From: an uncultured bacterium
GTDB lineage: Bacteria > Pseudomonadota > Gammaproteobacteria > Burkholderiales > Burkholderiaceae_F
Assembly: GCA_905215795.1 (NCBI GenBank)
Contig: CAJMRV010000002.1
Coordinates: forward strand, 1-33,180
Direction: 5' to 3'
Length of the DNA: 33,180 nucleotides
Part shown: one piece after another, positions 8,023 through 15,715 of the stretch
Position numbering within the stretch: position 1 is the first letter of the stretch
Layout: every line of letters begins with the position of its first letter
Notes under the pieces: model-generated
Databases searched by the model: none
Told to the model about the DNA's origin: nothing
Seen by the model: the letters and a program-made list of their open reading frames with translations, nothing else
Program-made: the position numbers and the translations under genes

Positions 8023-9816
8023 TCAGTTGTCGTCGGCCTGGAGCACGGCGAGGAAGGCCTCCTGCGGAATCTCCACGGAGCCCACCTGCTTCATGCGCTT
8101 CTTGCCGGCCTTCTGCTTCTCGAGGAGCTTGCGCTTTCGAGTGATGTCGCCGCCGTAGCACTTGGCGAGGACGTTCTTGCGGAGGGCCTTGACGTTTTCA
8201 CGGGCGATGATGTTCGCGCCGATGGCGGCCTGGATCGACACCTCGTACATCTGGCGCGGGATGAGCGAGCGCAGGCGCGTCGCGATCTCGCGACCCTTGG
8301 AGATGGCGTTCGAGCGGTGCAGGATCGAGCTCAGGGCGTCCACGCGGTCGCCGTTGATGAGCATGTCCACGCGCACCACGTCGGAGGCGCGGTACTCCTT
8401 GAACTCGTAGTCCATGCTCGCGTAGCCGCGGGTCATCGACTTCATGCGGTCGAAGAAGTCCAGGACGATCTCGGCGAGCGGGAGCTCGTAGGTCAAATGG
8501 ACCTGGCGGCCGTGGTAGGCGAGGTTCTTCTGGATGCCGCGCTTTTCCTGACAGAGCTTCATGACCTGGCCGACGTACTCGTCGGGGACGAAGATCGTCA
8601 CGTTGTCGATCGGTTCGAGGATCTGCTCGATCTTGTCGACGGGCGGGAGCTTCGAGGGGTTCTCGACCTTGACGAGCTCGCCGTTGGTCATGAGGACCTC
8701 GTAGACGACCGACGGAGCGGTCGTGATGAGTTCCATGCCGTATTCACGCTCGAGTCGCTCCTGGACGATGTCCATGTGCAGGAGGCCGAGGAAGCCCGCG
8801 CGGAAGCCGAAGCCGAGCGCCTGGGAGACCTCGGGCTCGAACTGGAGCGCCGCGTCGTTGAGCTGGAGCTTCGTCAGGGCGTCGCGCAGCGCCTCGTACT
8901 GGTTGCTCTCGACCGGGTAGAGGCCGGCGAAGACCTGGGGCTTGACCTCCTTGAAGCCGGGGAGCGGCTTTTCAGAGGGCTTCTGCGCCAGGGTGACGGT
9001 GTCGCCCACGCGGGCGTCCTTGAGTTCCTTGACGCCGGCGACGATGAAGCCCACCTCGCCCGCCGTGAGTTCGTCGCGGGCGACGCTCTTGGGGGTGAAG
9101 CAGCCGAGCTGCTCGACGAGGTGGTTGGCGCCGGTGGCCATCATGCGGATCTTGTCCTTGACGCGGATCGTGCCGTTCATGATCCTCACGAGCATCACGA
9201 CGCCCACGTAGTTGTCGAACCAGCTGTCGATGATGAGCGCCTGGAGCGGCCCCTCGGGGTCGCCCGTCGGGGGCGGCACGTCGCGCACGACGCGCTCGAG
9301 GATCTCGTCGATGCCCATGCCGGTCTTGGCCGAACAGGGGATCGCGTCCGTGGCGTCGATGCCGATCACGTCCTCGATCTCCTCGGCGGCGGCGATCGGG
9401 TCGGCGCTGTTGAGGTCCATCTTGTTGAGCACGGGGATCACTTCGACGCCGAGGTCGATGGCGGTGTAGCAGTTGGCCACCGTCTGCGCCTCGACGCCCT
9501 GCGTGGCGTCGACGACGAGGAGCGCGCCCTCGCACGCGGAGAGCGAGCGGCTCACCTCGTAGGAGAAGTCGACGTGCCCCGGGGTGTCGATCAGGTTGAG
9601 CTTGTAGACCTTGCCGTCCTTGGCCTTGTAGTTGAGGCTCGCGGTCTGGGCCTTGATGGTGATGCCGCGTTCGCGTTCAAGGTCCATGCTGTCGAGGACC
9701 TGCTTGCTCATCTCGCGGTCGGAGAGGCCTCCGCAGCGGTGGATCAGGCGGTCGGCGAGCGTGGACTTGCCGTGGTCGATATGGGCAATGATGGAGAAGT
9801 TGCGGATATTGTCCAT
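8023..9816 (-). CDS. lepA: Elongation factor 4 (LepA), back-translocating GTPase
   Basis: A translational GTPase related to EF-G that acts on stalled or initiating ribosomes. The 597-aa product matches E. coli LepA (599 aa). It starts MDNIRNFSIIAHIDHGKST, with the G1 loop AHIDHGKS at 11-18. Further on are RGITIK, the G3 DTPGHVDF, and NKMDL, then the LepA-specific C-terminal domain. The ATG at 9816 fits this conserved start; the frame stays open to 9945 but that part has no family match. The ribosome site is weak (CGGAAA). It is the first gene of the leftward cluster, preceded by a long structured leader and a TGTTACAAT promoter element. Confidence 0.96.
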   Translation of the reverse strand: MDNIRNFSIIAHIDHGKSTLADRLIHRCGGLSDREMSKQVLDSMDLERERGITIKAQTASLNYKAKDGKVYKLNLIDTPGHVDFSYEVSRSLSACEGALLVVDATQGVEAQTVANCYTAIDLGVEVIPVLNKMDLNSADPIAAAEEIEDVIGIDATDAIPCSAKTGMGIDEILERVVRDVPPPTGDPEGPLQALIIDSWFDNYVGVVMLVRIMNGTIRVKDKIRMMATGANHLVEQLGCFTPKSVARDELTAGEVGFIVAGVKELKDARVGDTVTLAQKPSEKPLPGFKEVKPQVFAGLYPVESNQYEALRDALTKLQLNDAALQFEPEVSQALGFGFRAGFLGLLHMDIVQERLEREYGMELITTAPSVVYEVLMTNGELVKVENPSKLPPVDKIEQILEPIDNVTIFVPDEYVGQVMKLCQEKRGIQKNLAYHGRQVHLTYELPLAEIVLDFFDRMKSMTRGYASMDYEFKEYRASDVVRVDMLINGDRVDALSSILHRSNAISKGREIATRLRSLIPRQMYEVSIQAAIGANIIARENVKALRKNVLAKCYGGDITRKRKLLEKQKAGKKRMKQVGSVEIPQEAFLAVLQADDN

Positions 9817-9903
9817 GTGTTTCCGTTGGAAATGGGAGGAAGCCCGCCCGGAGGACGGTCCCGCCCTCGGCGGGGGCTCCACTCGTTTCGCCGTCTCAAA
9901 GAC

Positions 9904-9947
9904 GCTTGGGATTCCCGTGTCCCGGACGTCCGGGACCAATCCCAAGC
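9904..9947. repeat. Compound palindrome upstream of lepA
   Basis: Outer arms GCTTGGGATT (9904-9913) and AATCCCAAGC (9938-9947) are perfect 10-bp complements. Nested inside is the perfect 18-bp palindrome GTCCCGGACGTCCGGGAC (9919-9936). Unpaired bases are only 9914-9918 and 9937. As RNA on the - strand this would be a very stable stem in the lepA 5' leader. Confidence 0.8.
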
Positions 9948-10068
9948 CCCTTCCAGCGGGGGAAGTGCATTTTCCCTCTTCTTTGAAGGCGGCGTGGTTC
10001 TTGTCTTGGGTTCGTCCCCGGCGACCCTCTCGGGGGGCGCTTCAAACGCCTGTCCGGGGAAGCTCCTT

Positions 10069-10077
10069 ATTGTAACA
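10069..10077 (-). promoter_or_regulatory. Candidate lepA promoter, extended -10 (TGTTACAAT)
   Basis: Read on the - strand, TGT then TACAAT gives an extended -10 element. No good -35 box lies 16-18 bp upstream. The same TACAAT hexamer appears in the acpP and tRNA promoters of this window, which supports the call. Confidence 0.5.
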
Positions 10078-10132
10078 CCCCGACCGAGGATTGCCCGAGG
10101 TTTCAAGGGTTCCCCGCCGGGAGGCGCATTCG

Positions 10133-10203
10133 AAAAGAGCCTCCCGGAGACCCCGGTCCGTCCACCCCGGAAGGGGACGGCCGCAGGTGCGGAAGGCTCT
10201 TTT
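10133..10203 (-). terminator. Large hairpin terminator after fabF
   Basis: AAAAGAGCC (10133-10141) and GGCTCTTTT (10195-10203) are perfect 9-bp complements. The enclosed stretch folds further (CCGTCC 10158-10163 with GGACGG 10175-10180). On the - strand the stem ends in four T. It lies 38 bp past the fabF stop and likely separates the fab genes from lepA. Confidence 0.6.
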
Positions 10204-10240
10204 CATTCCAGGGTCGGTGAACGGCTCCCGGAGGCCGGGA

Positions 10241-11479
10241 TCATTCCTCCCAGCGCTTGTAGATCACCGTGGCGTTGGTGCCGCCGAAGCCGAAGGAGTT
10301 CTTCATGGCGTAGCGGATCTCCATCTTCCTGGCGCCTTCGGCGCAGCAGTCGATGTCGCACTCGGGGTCCTGGTCCTCGACGTTGATCGTCGGGGGCGAG
10401 ATCTGGTCCTCGATCGCCTTGATCGTGAAGACCGACTCGACGCCGCCGGCGCCACCCAGGAGGTGGCCCGTCATGGACTTCGTGGAGTTGACGACCATGT
10501 CGCGGACGTGTTCGCCGAAGACCTCCTTGATCGCCTTGACCTCGTTGGCGTCGCCGAGCTGCGTGCTCGTGCCGTGCGCGTTGAGGTACTGGATCTCCTC
10601 GGGGGCGATCCCGGCGTGCTTGAGGGCCATGCGCATGCAGCGCACCGGACCGTCGGTCGCGGGCGTGGTGATGTGGTAGGCGTCACCGGAGAGGCCGTAG
10701 CCGACGAGTTCGGCGTAGATCTTGGCGCCGCGGGCGCGGGCGTGTTCGAGCTCCTCGAGGACGAGGACGCCGGCGCCCTCGCCCATGACGAAGCCGTCGC
10801 GGTTCTTGTCGAACGGACGCGAGGCCTTGGCGGGCTCGTCGTTGTTCCTCGAGAGGGCGTGCATCGCGTCGAAGCCGCCCATGGCGAGCGAGTAGATCAC
10901 CGCTTCGGTGCCGCCGGCGACCATCACCGTGGCGTCGCCGCGGGCGATGATGTGGGCGGACTCGCCGATCGAGTGCAGGCCGGAGGAGCAGGCGCTCACG
11001 TGCGAGACGTTCGGACCCTTGAGGTTCTTCATGATGGCCAGGTGGCCGGAGGTCATGTTGATGATGCTCCCCGGGATCATGAACGGGGAGATGCGGCGCG
11101 GACCGCGGTCGATCATGGCCTGGTAGTTGTTGCAGAGCAGCGGCAGCCCGCCGATGCCGGAGCCGATCGCGACGCCGCACTCGGGGGCGAACTCGTCGTC
11201 GATCTCGAGGCCCGAGTCCTCGAGCGCCATCAAACCGGCGGCGACGCCGAAATGAATGAAGCGGTCGAAGCGGCGGGCCTCCTTCACGTCGAGGTAATCC
11301 GTCGCCTCGAAGCCCTTGACTTCGCCGGCGATGCGGGAGTTGAGCGCGCTTGCGTCGAACTGGGTCACGGGGCCGATGCCGGAGACGCCGGCGAGGGCGT
11401 TCCTCCAGCTTTCTTCAACGGAATTGCCGATCGGGGAGATCATGCCGAGCCCCGTCACCACCACACGTCGTGATTGCAT
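10241..11479 (-). CDS. fabF: Beta-ketoacyl-ACP synthase II
   Basis: It condenses malonyl-ACP with acyl-ACP in fatty-acid chain elongation. The 412-aa product matches E. coli FabF (413). The catalytic triad is C164 in SACSSG, H302 in NAHGTST and H339 in MTGHLLGGAGG, with K334 nearby. The ATG at 11479 has AAAGGA 6 nt upstream and gives the family start MQSRRVVVTGLGM. The frame is open further upstream but without family match. It follows acpP after 277 bp that contain a terminator and a TGCTATAGT element, so it may be transcribed both by readthrough and from its own promoter. Confidence 0.96.
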   Translation of the reverse strand: MQSRRVVVTGLGMISPIGNSVEESWRNALAGVSGIGPVTQFDASALNSRIAGEVKGFEATDYLDVKEARRFDRFIHFGVAAGLMALEDSGLEIDDEFAPECGVAIGSGIGGLPLLCNNYQAMIDRGPRRISPFMIPGSIINMTSGHLAIMKNLKGPNVSHVSACSSGLHSIGESAHIIARGDATVMVAGGTEAVIYSLAMGGFDAMHALSRNNDEPAKASRPFDKNRDGFVMGEGAGVLVLEELEHARARGAKIYAELVGYGLSGDAYHITTPATDGPVRCMRMALKHAGIAPEEIQYLNAHGTSTQLGDANEVKAIKEVFGEHVRDMVVNSTKSMTGHLLGGAGGVESVFTIKAIEDQISPPTINVEDQDPECDIDCCAEGARKMEIRYAMKNSFGFGGTNATVIYKRWEE

Positions 11480-11572
11480 TGAGAGTCCTTTCTGTGAAAC
11501 TTGTCCCGGCCCGGGCGTTCTCGCCCTGAAGGCACCCGCAAAGGGTGCGGCCGGAGGGAAATCCAATTTCCT

Positions 11573-11581
11573 ACTATAGCA
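11573..11581 (-). promoter_or_regulatory. Candidate fabF promoter, extended -10 (TGCTATAGT)
   Basis: Read on the - strand, TGC precedes TATAGT immediately after the acpP terminator's T run. The -35 region falls inside the terminator stem and is poor. A small hairpin (11532-11537 with 11543-11548) lies in the resulting leader of about 87 nt. Confidence 0.45.
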
Positions 11582-11605
11582 AAAAGCCGTCCGGGAAAGA
11601 CGGCT
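11581..11605 (-). terminator. Intrinsic terminator of acpP
   Basis: AGCCGTC (11585-11591) pairs with GACGGCT (11599-11605) around a 7-nt loop. On the - strand it is followed by five T. It lies 152 bp past the acpP stop. Confidence 0.8.
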
Positions 11606-11756
11606 CTTCGGGAGGTCCCGGACACGTGGGCCCGAGACGAAACAGGCGGCCTGACCTCCCTTTTGGAAGCCGGTTCCGCCCGTTTTCACTCGCTCTTTTC
11701 GAGCGGCTCGACGCCGGTCCCCTCGGGGGCGGGCGCCGTCCGTTCACCGTGCCTGA

Positions 11757-11999
11757 TTACTTCTTGGCGACGGCGGCCTTGACGTAATCGATGGCCTGCT
11801 GAACCGTACGGAGGTTTTCCTGTTCGGTGTCGGGGATTTCGATTTCGAAGGCGTCTTCGAGAGCGAGCGACATTTCGACCGTGGTCAGGCTGTCAGCGCC
11901 CAGGTCTTCGATGAAGGAGGATTCATTCTTGATGTCCTCTTCCTTGATACCGAGTTGTTCGGCAACGATCTTCTTGACCTTCTGTTCAATTTCGTCCAT
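11757..11999 (-). CDS. acpP: Acyl carrier protein
   Basis: A small acidic carrier that holds growing acyl chains on a 4'-phosphopantetheine arm. The 80-aa product has the attachment motif GADSLTTVE with S37. The ATG at 11999 has GGAG 7 nt upstream. It follows fabG after 131 bp that carry its own extended -10 promoter (12086-12094) and two leader hairpins, fitting the usual need for much more ACP than enzymes. It ends before a good terminator. AcpS, which loads the arm, is not encoded in the window. Confidence 0.97.
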   Translation of the reverse strand: MDEIEQKVKKIVAEQLGIKEEDIKNESSFIEDLGADSLTTVEMSLALEDAFEIEIPDTEQENLRTVQQAIDYVKAAVAKK

Positions 12000-12022
12000 T
12001 TTTTTACTCCGCAAAGGGCATA

Positions 12023-12042
12023 CCCCGCCCTCTAGTGCGGGG
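12023..12042 (-). repeat. Hairpin in the acpP leader
   Basis: CCCCGC (12023-12028) pairs with GCGGGG (12037-12042), 8-nt loop, just upstream of the acpP ribosome site. A second small stem (GGGG/CCCC, about 12051-12064) lies next to it. Together they could shape acpP translation or mRNA stability. Confidence 0.5.
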
Positions 12043-12085
12043 AAAGTTAAGGGGTGCGAGCCCCAACAATCTTAATAAACGCAGT

Positions 12086-12094
12086 ATTGTAGCA
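12086..12094 (-). promoter_or_regulatory. acpP promoter, extended -10 (TGCTACAAT)
   Basis: Read on the - strand, TGC plus TACAAT form an extended -10 with five of six matches to the consensus hexamer. It lies between the fabG stop and acpP and gives a leader of about 80 nt. The -35 region is weak, as expected for an extended -10 promoter. Confidence 0.65.
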
Positions 12095-12130
12095 AGACTC
12101 GCGGGATTGTGGGAAATTTCAAGCGGGGTT

Positions 12131-12898
12131 TCAACCCGTGAACATGCCCCCGTTCACATGGAGCGTCGCCCCTGTGACGTAGGCGGCGGCGTCGCTTGCG
12201 AGGAAAAGGCAGGCGTTGGCCACATCATCCGTTTGGCCGAGGCGGCCTACGGGAATCTGGGACATCAAATGCTCGCGCTGGGCCTCATCGAGGGCGGCCG
12301 TCATGTCGGTTTCGATGAAGCCGGGGGCGACCGCGTTGACGGTAATGCCGCGCGAACCGATCTCGCGGGCGAGCGCCTTGGTGAGGCCGAGCATGCCGGC
12401 CTTGGCCGAGGCGTAGTTGACCTGGCCGGGGTTGCCCATGGCGCCCACCACCGAGCTGATCTGGATGATGCGGCCGTAACGGGCCTTCATCATCGGACGG
12501 GTGACGGCGCGGGCGAGACGGAACGCTCCGGAGAGGTTCGTGTCGATCACGGCGTCCCAGAGCTCGTCCTTCATGCGCATCATCAGGGTGTCCTTGGTGA
12601 TGCCGGCGTTGTTGACGAGGACGTCGATGCGGCCGAAGCGTTCGATCACGGCCTTGACGGCGGCGTCGCAGGCGGCGGTGTCGCAGACGTCGAGCTCGAG
12701 GGCCATGCCCTGGGCACCCAGTTCGGCGATGTGGGCCTCGATCGCGGCGACGCCCTTTTCAGAGGTGGCCGTGCCGACGACGACGGCGCCCGCACGGGCG
12801 AACTTTTCAAGGACGGCGGCGCCGATGCCGCGCGTGGCGCCCGAGATCAGGCAGACGCGCCCTTCGAGGGCCGTCGGGGAGAAGATGGTGTCGTTCAT
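12131..12898 (-). CDS. fabG: 3-oxoacyl-ACP reductase
   Basis: An NADPH-dependent short-chain dehydrogenase that reduces 3-ketoacyl-ACP in fatty-acid synthesis. The 255-aa product has the cofactor loop GATRGIG (20-26), NNAG (96-99), and the catalytic residues S149, Y162 and K166 (ISSVVG...NYASAKAG). The ATG at 12898 has AAGGA 8 nt upstream; the open frame upstream is not conserved. It lies 44 bp after fabD in the same direction. Confidence 0.96.
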   Translation of the reverse strand: MNDTIFSPTALEGRVCLISGATRGIGAAVLEKFARAGAVVVGTATSEKGVAAIEAHIAELGAQGMALELDVCDTAACDAAVKAVIERFGRIDVLVNNAGITKDTLMMRMKDELWDAVIDTNLSGAFRLARAVTRPMMKARYGRIIQISSVVGAMGNPGQVNYASAKAGMLGLTKALAREIGSRGITVNAVAPGFIETDMTAALDEAQREHLMSQIPVGRLGQTDDVANACLFLASDAAAYVTGATLHVNGGMFTG

Positions 12899-12942
12899 GA
12901 ATCTGTTCCTTTTTGTTCCGTTCGTACCGGGCGCGGGCCTTC

Positions 12943-13893
12943 TCAGGCCTCGGCGGCGGCGAGTCCGCGCAGCGTCTCGACGACGTTGCGGAGGGATTCG
13001 AGGTCGTTGATGGAATGGGGGCGGATCGACGGGTCGGTGCGCTTCAGAAGACCCACAAGGACCTTGCCCGGGCCGCATTCAACGAGGTCGGTGACGCCGA
13101 GCTTCTTCATCTCGGCGATGGTGCGCACCCACTGCACGGGCGAGCAGGCCTGCTGGGCGAGGCGCGTGCGGACCACGTCGGGTTCCGTCTCGGGGAGCGC
13201 GTCGACGTTGGAGAGCACCGGCACCGCGGGGGCGGAGACGGGCGTCTCTGCGAGACGGCGTTCGAGCGCCTCGGCGGCGGGCTTCATGAGGCTCGAGTGG
13301 AACGGCGCGGAGACCTTGAGCGGAAGGACGCGCTTGGCGCCGATCTCCTTGGCGCGGGCCACGAGGGCGTCCACGGCGGCCTTTTCGCCTGCCACGACCA
13401 CCTGACCGGGGCTGTTGAAGTTGACGGCCTCGATCACGCCTTCGGAGCGCACGGTCTCGAGGGCGGCCTCGACCGCCTCGTCGGAGAGGCCGAGCACGGC
13501 GGCCATCGAGCCGCTGCCGACGGGCACCGTCGTCTGCATGGTTTCAGCGCGGAAGCGCACGAGACGGCGGGCCTCCTCGAAGGAGAAGGCGCCCGCGGCG
13601 GTGAGCGCCGAATATTCGCCGAGCGAGTGGCCGGCCATCACCACGGGGGCGGGACCGCCGAGCTCTTCGTAGAGTCGGAAGAGCGCCACGGAGGCGAGCA
13701 ACATCGCGGGCTGGGTGTTCACCGTGAGGGAGAGCTCCTCGGCGGGACCTTCATGGATGAGGGTCGAAAGAGGGAAGCCGAGGGCGCGGTCGGCCTCTTC
13801 AATGAGGGCCGCGGCGGCGGGCTCGGCCGAGATCGAGTCGAGCATGCCGACCGACTGGGAGCCCTGTCCGGGGAATACGAAAGCAATACGCAT
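12943..13893 (-). CDS. fabD: Malonyl-CoA:ACP transacylase
   Basis: It transfers malonyl from CoA to ACP, feeding chain elongation. The 316-aa product starts MRIAFVFPGQGSQ, typical of FabD. The nucleophile is S90 in GHSLGEY and the partner His is H199 in APFHSSLM. The ATG at 13893 has a weak GAGAG ribosome site 9 nt upstream. It follows fabH after 48 bp, so the two are probably cotranscribed and coupled. Confidence 0.96.
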   Translation of the reverse strand: MRIAFVFPGQGSQSVGMLDSISAEPAAAALIEEADRALGFPLSTLIHEGPAEELSLTVNTQPAMLLASVALFRLYEELGGPAPVVMAGHSLGEYSALTAAGAFSFEEARRLVRFRAETMQTTVPVGSGSMAAVLGLSDEAVEAALETVRSEGVIEAVNFNSPGQVVVAGEKAAVDALVARAKEIGAKRVLPLKVSAPFHSSLMKPAAEALERRLAETPVSAPAVPVLSNVDALPETEPDVVRTRLAQQACSPVQWVRTIAEMKKLGVTDLVECGPGKVLVGLLKRTDPSIRPHSINDLESLRNVVETLRGLAAAEA

Positions 13894-13941
13894 GAGTCGT
13901 TCTCTCGGGCGGCGCACCGGCCGCCCCGTTTCAATGAATGA

Positions 13942-14928
13942 TCAGTTCCAGCGCAGGAGCACGGAGCCCCAGGCCATGCCGGCGCCGACGCCCTGCAGGA
14001 GGGCGAGGTCGCCCGCCTTGACGCGGCCGTTCCTGACGGCCCAGTCCAGGGCGAGCGGGACGGAGGCGGCGGAGGTGTTGCCGTGCGTGGCGACAGTCTT
14101 GACCATGTTCGCGTCCTCGATGCCGAGCTTCTTGGCGACCATGGTCATGATGCGCAGGTTGGCCTGGTGGGGCACGAAGCACTTCACGTCGGAGGTGGCG
14201 ACGCCTGCCTCCTCGCAGACCGCCTGGGCGCTCTTGGTGAGACCGTCCACGGCGAGCTTGAAGACCTGGCGGCCGTCCATGCGGATGAAGGGGCAACCCG
14301 TCGTCTCGCCGTCGACGAGGTGTGCGTCGAGGCCGAGCACGTTCTCGTCGTGGCGGCCGTCGGCGTAGAGCTTCGCCGAGAGGATGCCGGGTTCTTCGGA
14401 GGCTTCGAGCACGAGCGCGCCGGCGCCGTCGCCGAAGAGCACGCACGTGGTGCGGTCGTTCCAATCGAGCACGCGCGAGAGCGTCTCGGCACCGATCACG
14501 AGGGCGCGGCGGTAGCCGCCCGCACGGATCATCGAGTCGGCGACGTTGAGCGCGTAGACGAATCCGGCGCAGACGGCCTGGATGTCGAAGGCGGCCGAGC
14601 CCGGGGCGCCGATGGCGGCCTGCACCTGGCAGGCGGTCGACGGGAAGACGCGGTCGGGCGTCGTGGTGGCCACGATGATGAGGTCAATCGCGGAGGCTTC
14701 AAGACCGGCCGCTTCGAGCGCCTTGCGGGAGGCCTCGACGGCGAGCGCCGTCGTGGTTTCGCCCTCCCCGGGGCGCGCGATGTAGCGGGTTTCGATCCCG
14801 GTGCGCGTGCGAATCCACTCGTCGCTCGTCTCCACGCCGCGTTGGGCGAGGCGTTCGGCGAGTTCGTCGTTGCTGACGCGCTCCTTGGGAAGGGCGGAGC
14901 CCGTTCCGATGACACGTGAATACATCAT
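13942..14928 (-). CDS. fabH: Beta-ketoacyl-ACP synthase III
   Basis: It starts fatty-acid synthesis by condensing acetyl-CoA with malonyl-ACP. The 328-aa product carries the triad C120 (AVCAGF), H254 (VPHQAN) and N284 (THGNTS). Two ATG codons are adjacent; the first (14928) has AAGGA 9 nt upstream and is preferred. In most betaproteobacteria plsX lies directly upstream; here a rhodanese gene takes that place, 27 bp away. Confidence 0.96.
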   Translation of the reverse strand: MMYSRVIGTGSALPKERVSNDELAERLAQRGVETSDEWIRTRTGIETRYIARPGEGETTTALAVEASRKALEAAGLEASAIDLIIVATTTPDRVFPSTACQVQAAIGAPGSAAFDIQAVCAGFVYALNVADSMIRAGGYRRALVIGAETLSRVLDWNDRTTCVLFGDGAGALVLEASEEPGILSAKLYADGRHDENVLGLDAHLVDGETTGCPFIRMDGRQVFKLAVDGLTKSAQAVCEEAGVATSDVKCFVPHQANLRIMTMVAKKLGIEDANMVKTVATHGNTSAASVPLALDWAVRNGRVKAGDLALLQGVGAGMAWGSVLLRWN

Positions 14929-14955
14929 CTCTGGATATCCTTGGAAATTCGGTTC

Positions 14956-15438
14956 TTACTTTTTCGTTTCGTGGCCGCCGGCCGCTCCGGCCGGGGCGTC
15001 CCCGCCGTCGGTCACGAGCTCGTAGGGCCAGTGCCTTATGCCACGGAAATTATAAACGTGATGATAGCCCGCAAGGGCGAGGCGGCGCGCGGCGCGGTCG
15101 GCACGGACGCCGCTGCGGCAGTAAACCATGAGAGGACGGTCCGCGTTCTCCACGCCCTGGAGCTTCTCACCGGGCTCGATCGTGTCGAGCGGGATGTTGA
15201 CGGCGCCCGGAACATGCCCCGCATCGTACTCGACGGGATCGCACACGTCGATGACGAGCGGCTTCAACTCACCGGGAAGAAGGGGCCGGGTGATCATGCG
15301 CCAGGCCTGTTCGGCCGAAACGGTCTGATAGGCGTTCTCGGTCTGCACCGGGTTTTCTGCTTCGGAGCCGCGCTGCGCGAGGGTCCCCAGACCCAGGATC
15401 ACGGCGGCGGCGAGGAGGAGGTAAACGATGACGCGCAA
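14956..15438 (-). CDS. Membrane-anchored rhodanese-like protein
   Basis: A 160-aa protein with an N-terminal hydrophobic segment (3-20), either an anchor or a signal peptide, followed by one rhodanese domain (about 40-145). The active-site loop is CRSGVR with C107, so a sulfurtransferase or persulfide-carrier role in the periplasm is likely; the sulfur acceptor is unknown. The domain ends with the usual GYHHVYNFRGIRHWP. The start is an unusual TTG at 15438, with AAGGGGG about 6 nt upstream; no ATG fits. It is the first gene of the fab operon, where plsX is expected. A link to fatty-acid synthesis is not shown by the sequence. Confidence 0.8.
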   Translation of the reverse strand: MRVIVYLLLAAAVILGLGTLAQRGSEAENPVQTENAYQTVSAEQAWRMITRPLLPGELKPLVIDVCDPVEYDAGHVPGAVNIPLDTIEPGEKLQGVENADRPLMVYCRSGVRADRAARRLALAGYHHVYNFRGIRHWPYELVTDGGDAPAGAAGGHETKK

Positions 15439-15561
15439 GATGCGCCCCCTTGTTCAATCAGTCATGGCGGCCCCCTTCCCTTCCGCACCCGCGGAAAGGC
15501 GGACCCCGCCTTGAGTTTAATGGAAATCAGGGTGCCGCGGGCGGTGCCAGCGGCGGATAAG

Positions 15562-15595
15562 AAAAAAGGACCTGCGCCTCTCGGGCAGATCCTTT
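15562..15595 (-). terminator. Intrinsic terminator between rpmF and the rhodanese-fab operon
   Basis: Arms 15565-15575 and 15585-15595 pair over 11 bp with one G-U, 9-nt loop. On the - strand six T close it. It is 120 bp past rpmF and 124 bp before the rhodanese start, so it ends rpmF mRNA or attenuates entry into the fab operon. Confidence 0.85.
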
Positions 15596-15602
15596 ATTCC
15601 TT

Positions 15603-15698
15603 GGGCTCTCGACCTTCGTCTCAAGAGACCTTTCCGGGGACGGCTCGGCCGTGCCGGAAAGAAGCTTCGTGGCCTCCCGTCGAATGAACGGAGAGCCC
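15603..15698 (-). ncRNA. Candidate branched structured RNA element downstream of rpmF
   Basis: An 8-bp closing stem GGGCTCTC/GAGAGCCC (15691-15698 with 15603-15610) encloses a strong hairpin, CTTTCCGG/CCGGAAAG (15630-15637 with 15654-15661) with inner ACGGC/GCCGT. It also encloses a short GTCTC/GAGAC hairpin (15619-15630 region) and perhaps CCGT/ACGG. This makes a multi-way junction 7 nt upstream of the terminator at 15562-15595. It could be an rpmF 3' UTR, a leader attenuator of the fab operon, or a small RNA. I do not recognise it as a known family. Confidence 0.4.
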
Positions 15699-15715
15699 GA
15701 CTTCGACGGACGCGA

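Larger units (their letters stand above)
9817..10132 (-). other. Structured lepA leader / fabF-lepA intergenic region
   Basis: No gene is supported. From the likely -10 box (10074-10069) to the lepA start there are about 245 nt holding several inverted repeats: 9860-9874 (CCCGCC/GGCGGG), 9892-9904 (CGTCT/AGACG), and a compound palindrome at 9904-9947. In most Burkholderiales the rpoE-rseAB-mucD genes lie between fabF and lepA; none of them is here. Confidence 0.6.

Noticed and set aside
7186..10386. A 1066-codon open frame on the + strand opposite lepB-lepA
   Set aside because: It lies antisense to clearly conserved genes, is Asp/Val/His/Arg-rich, and is typical of the open antisense frames of GC-rich DNA. 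Similar long frames opposite pncB, frdA, aspA, dcuA, SNF2 and recG were rejected for the same reason.
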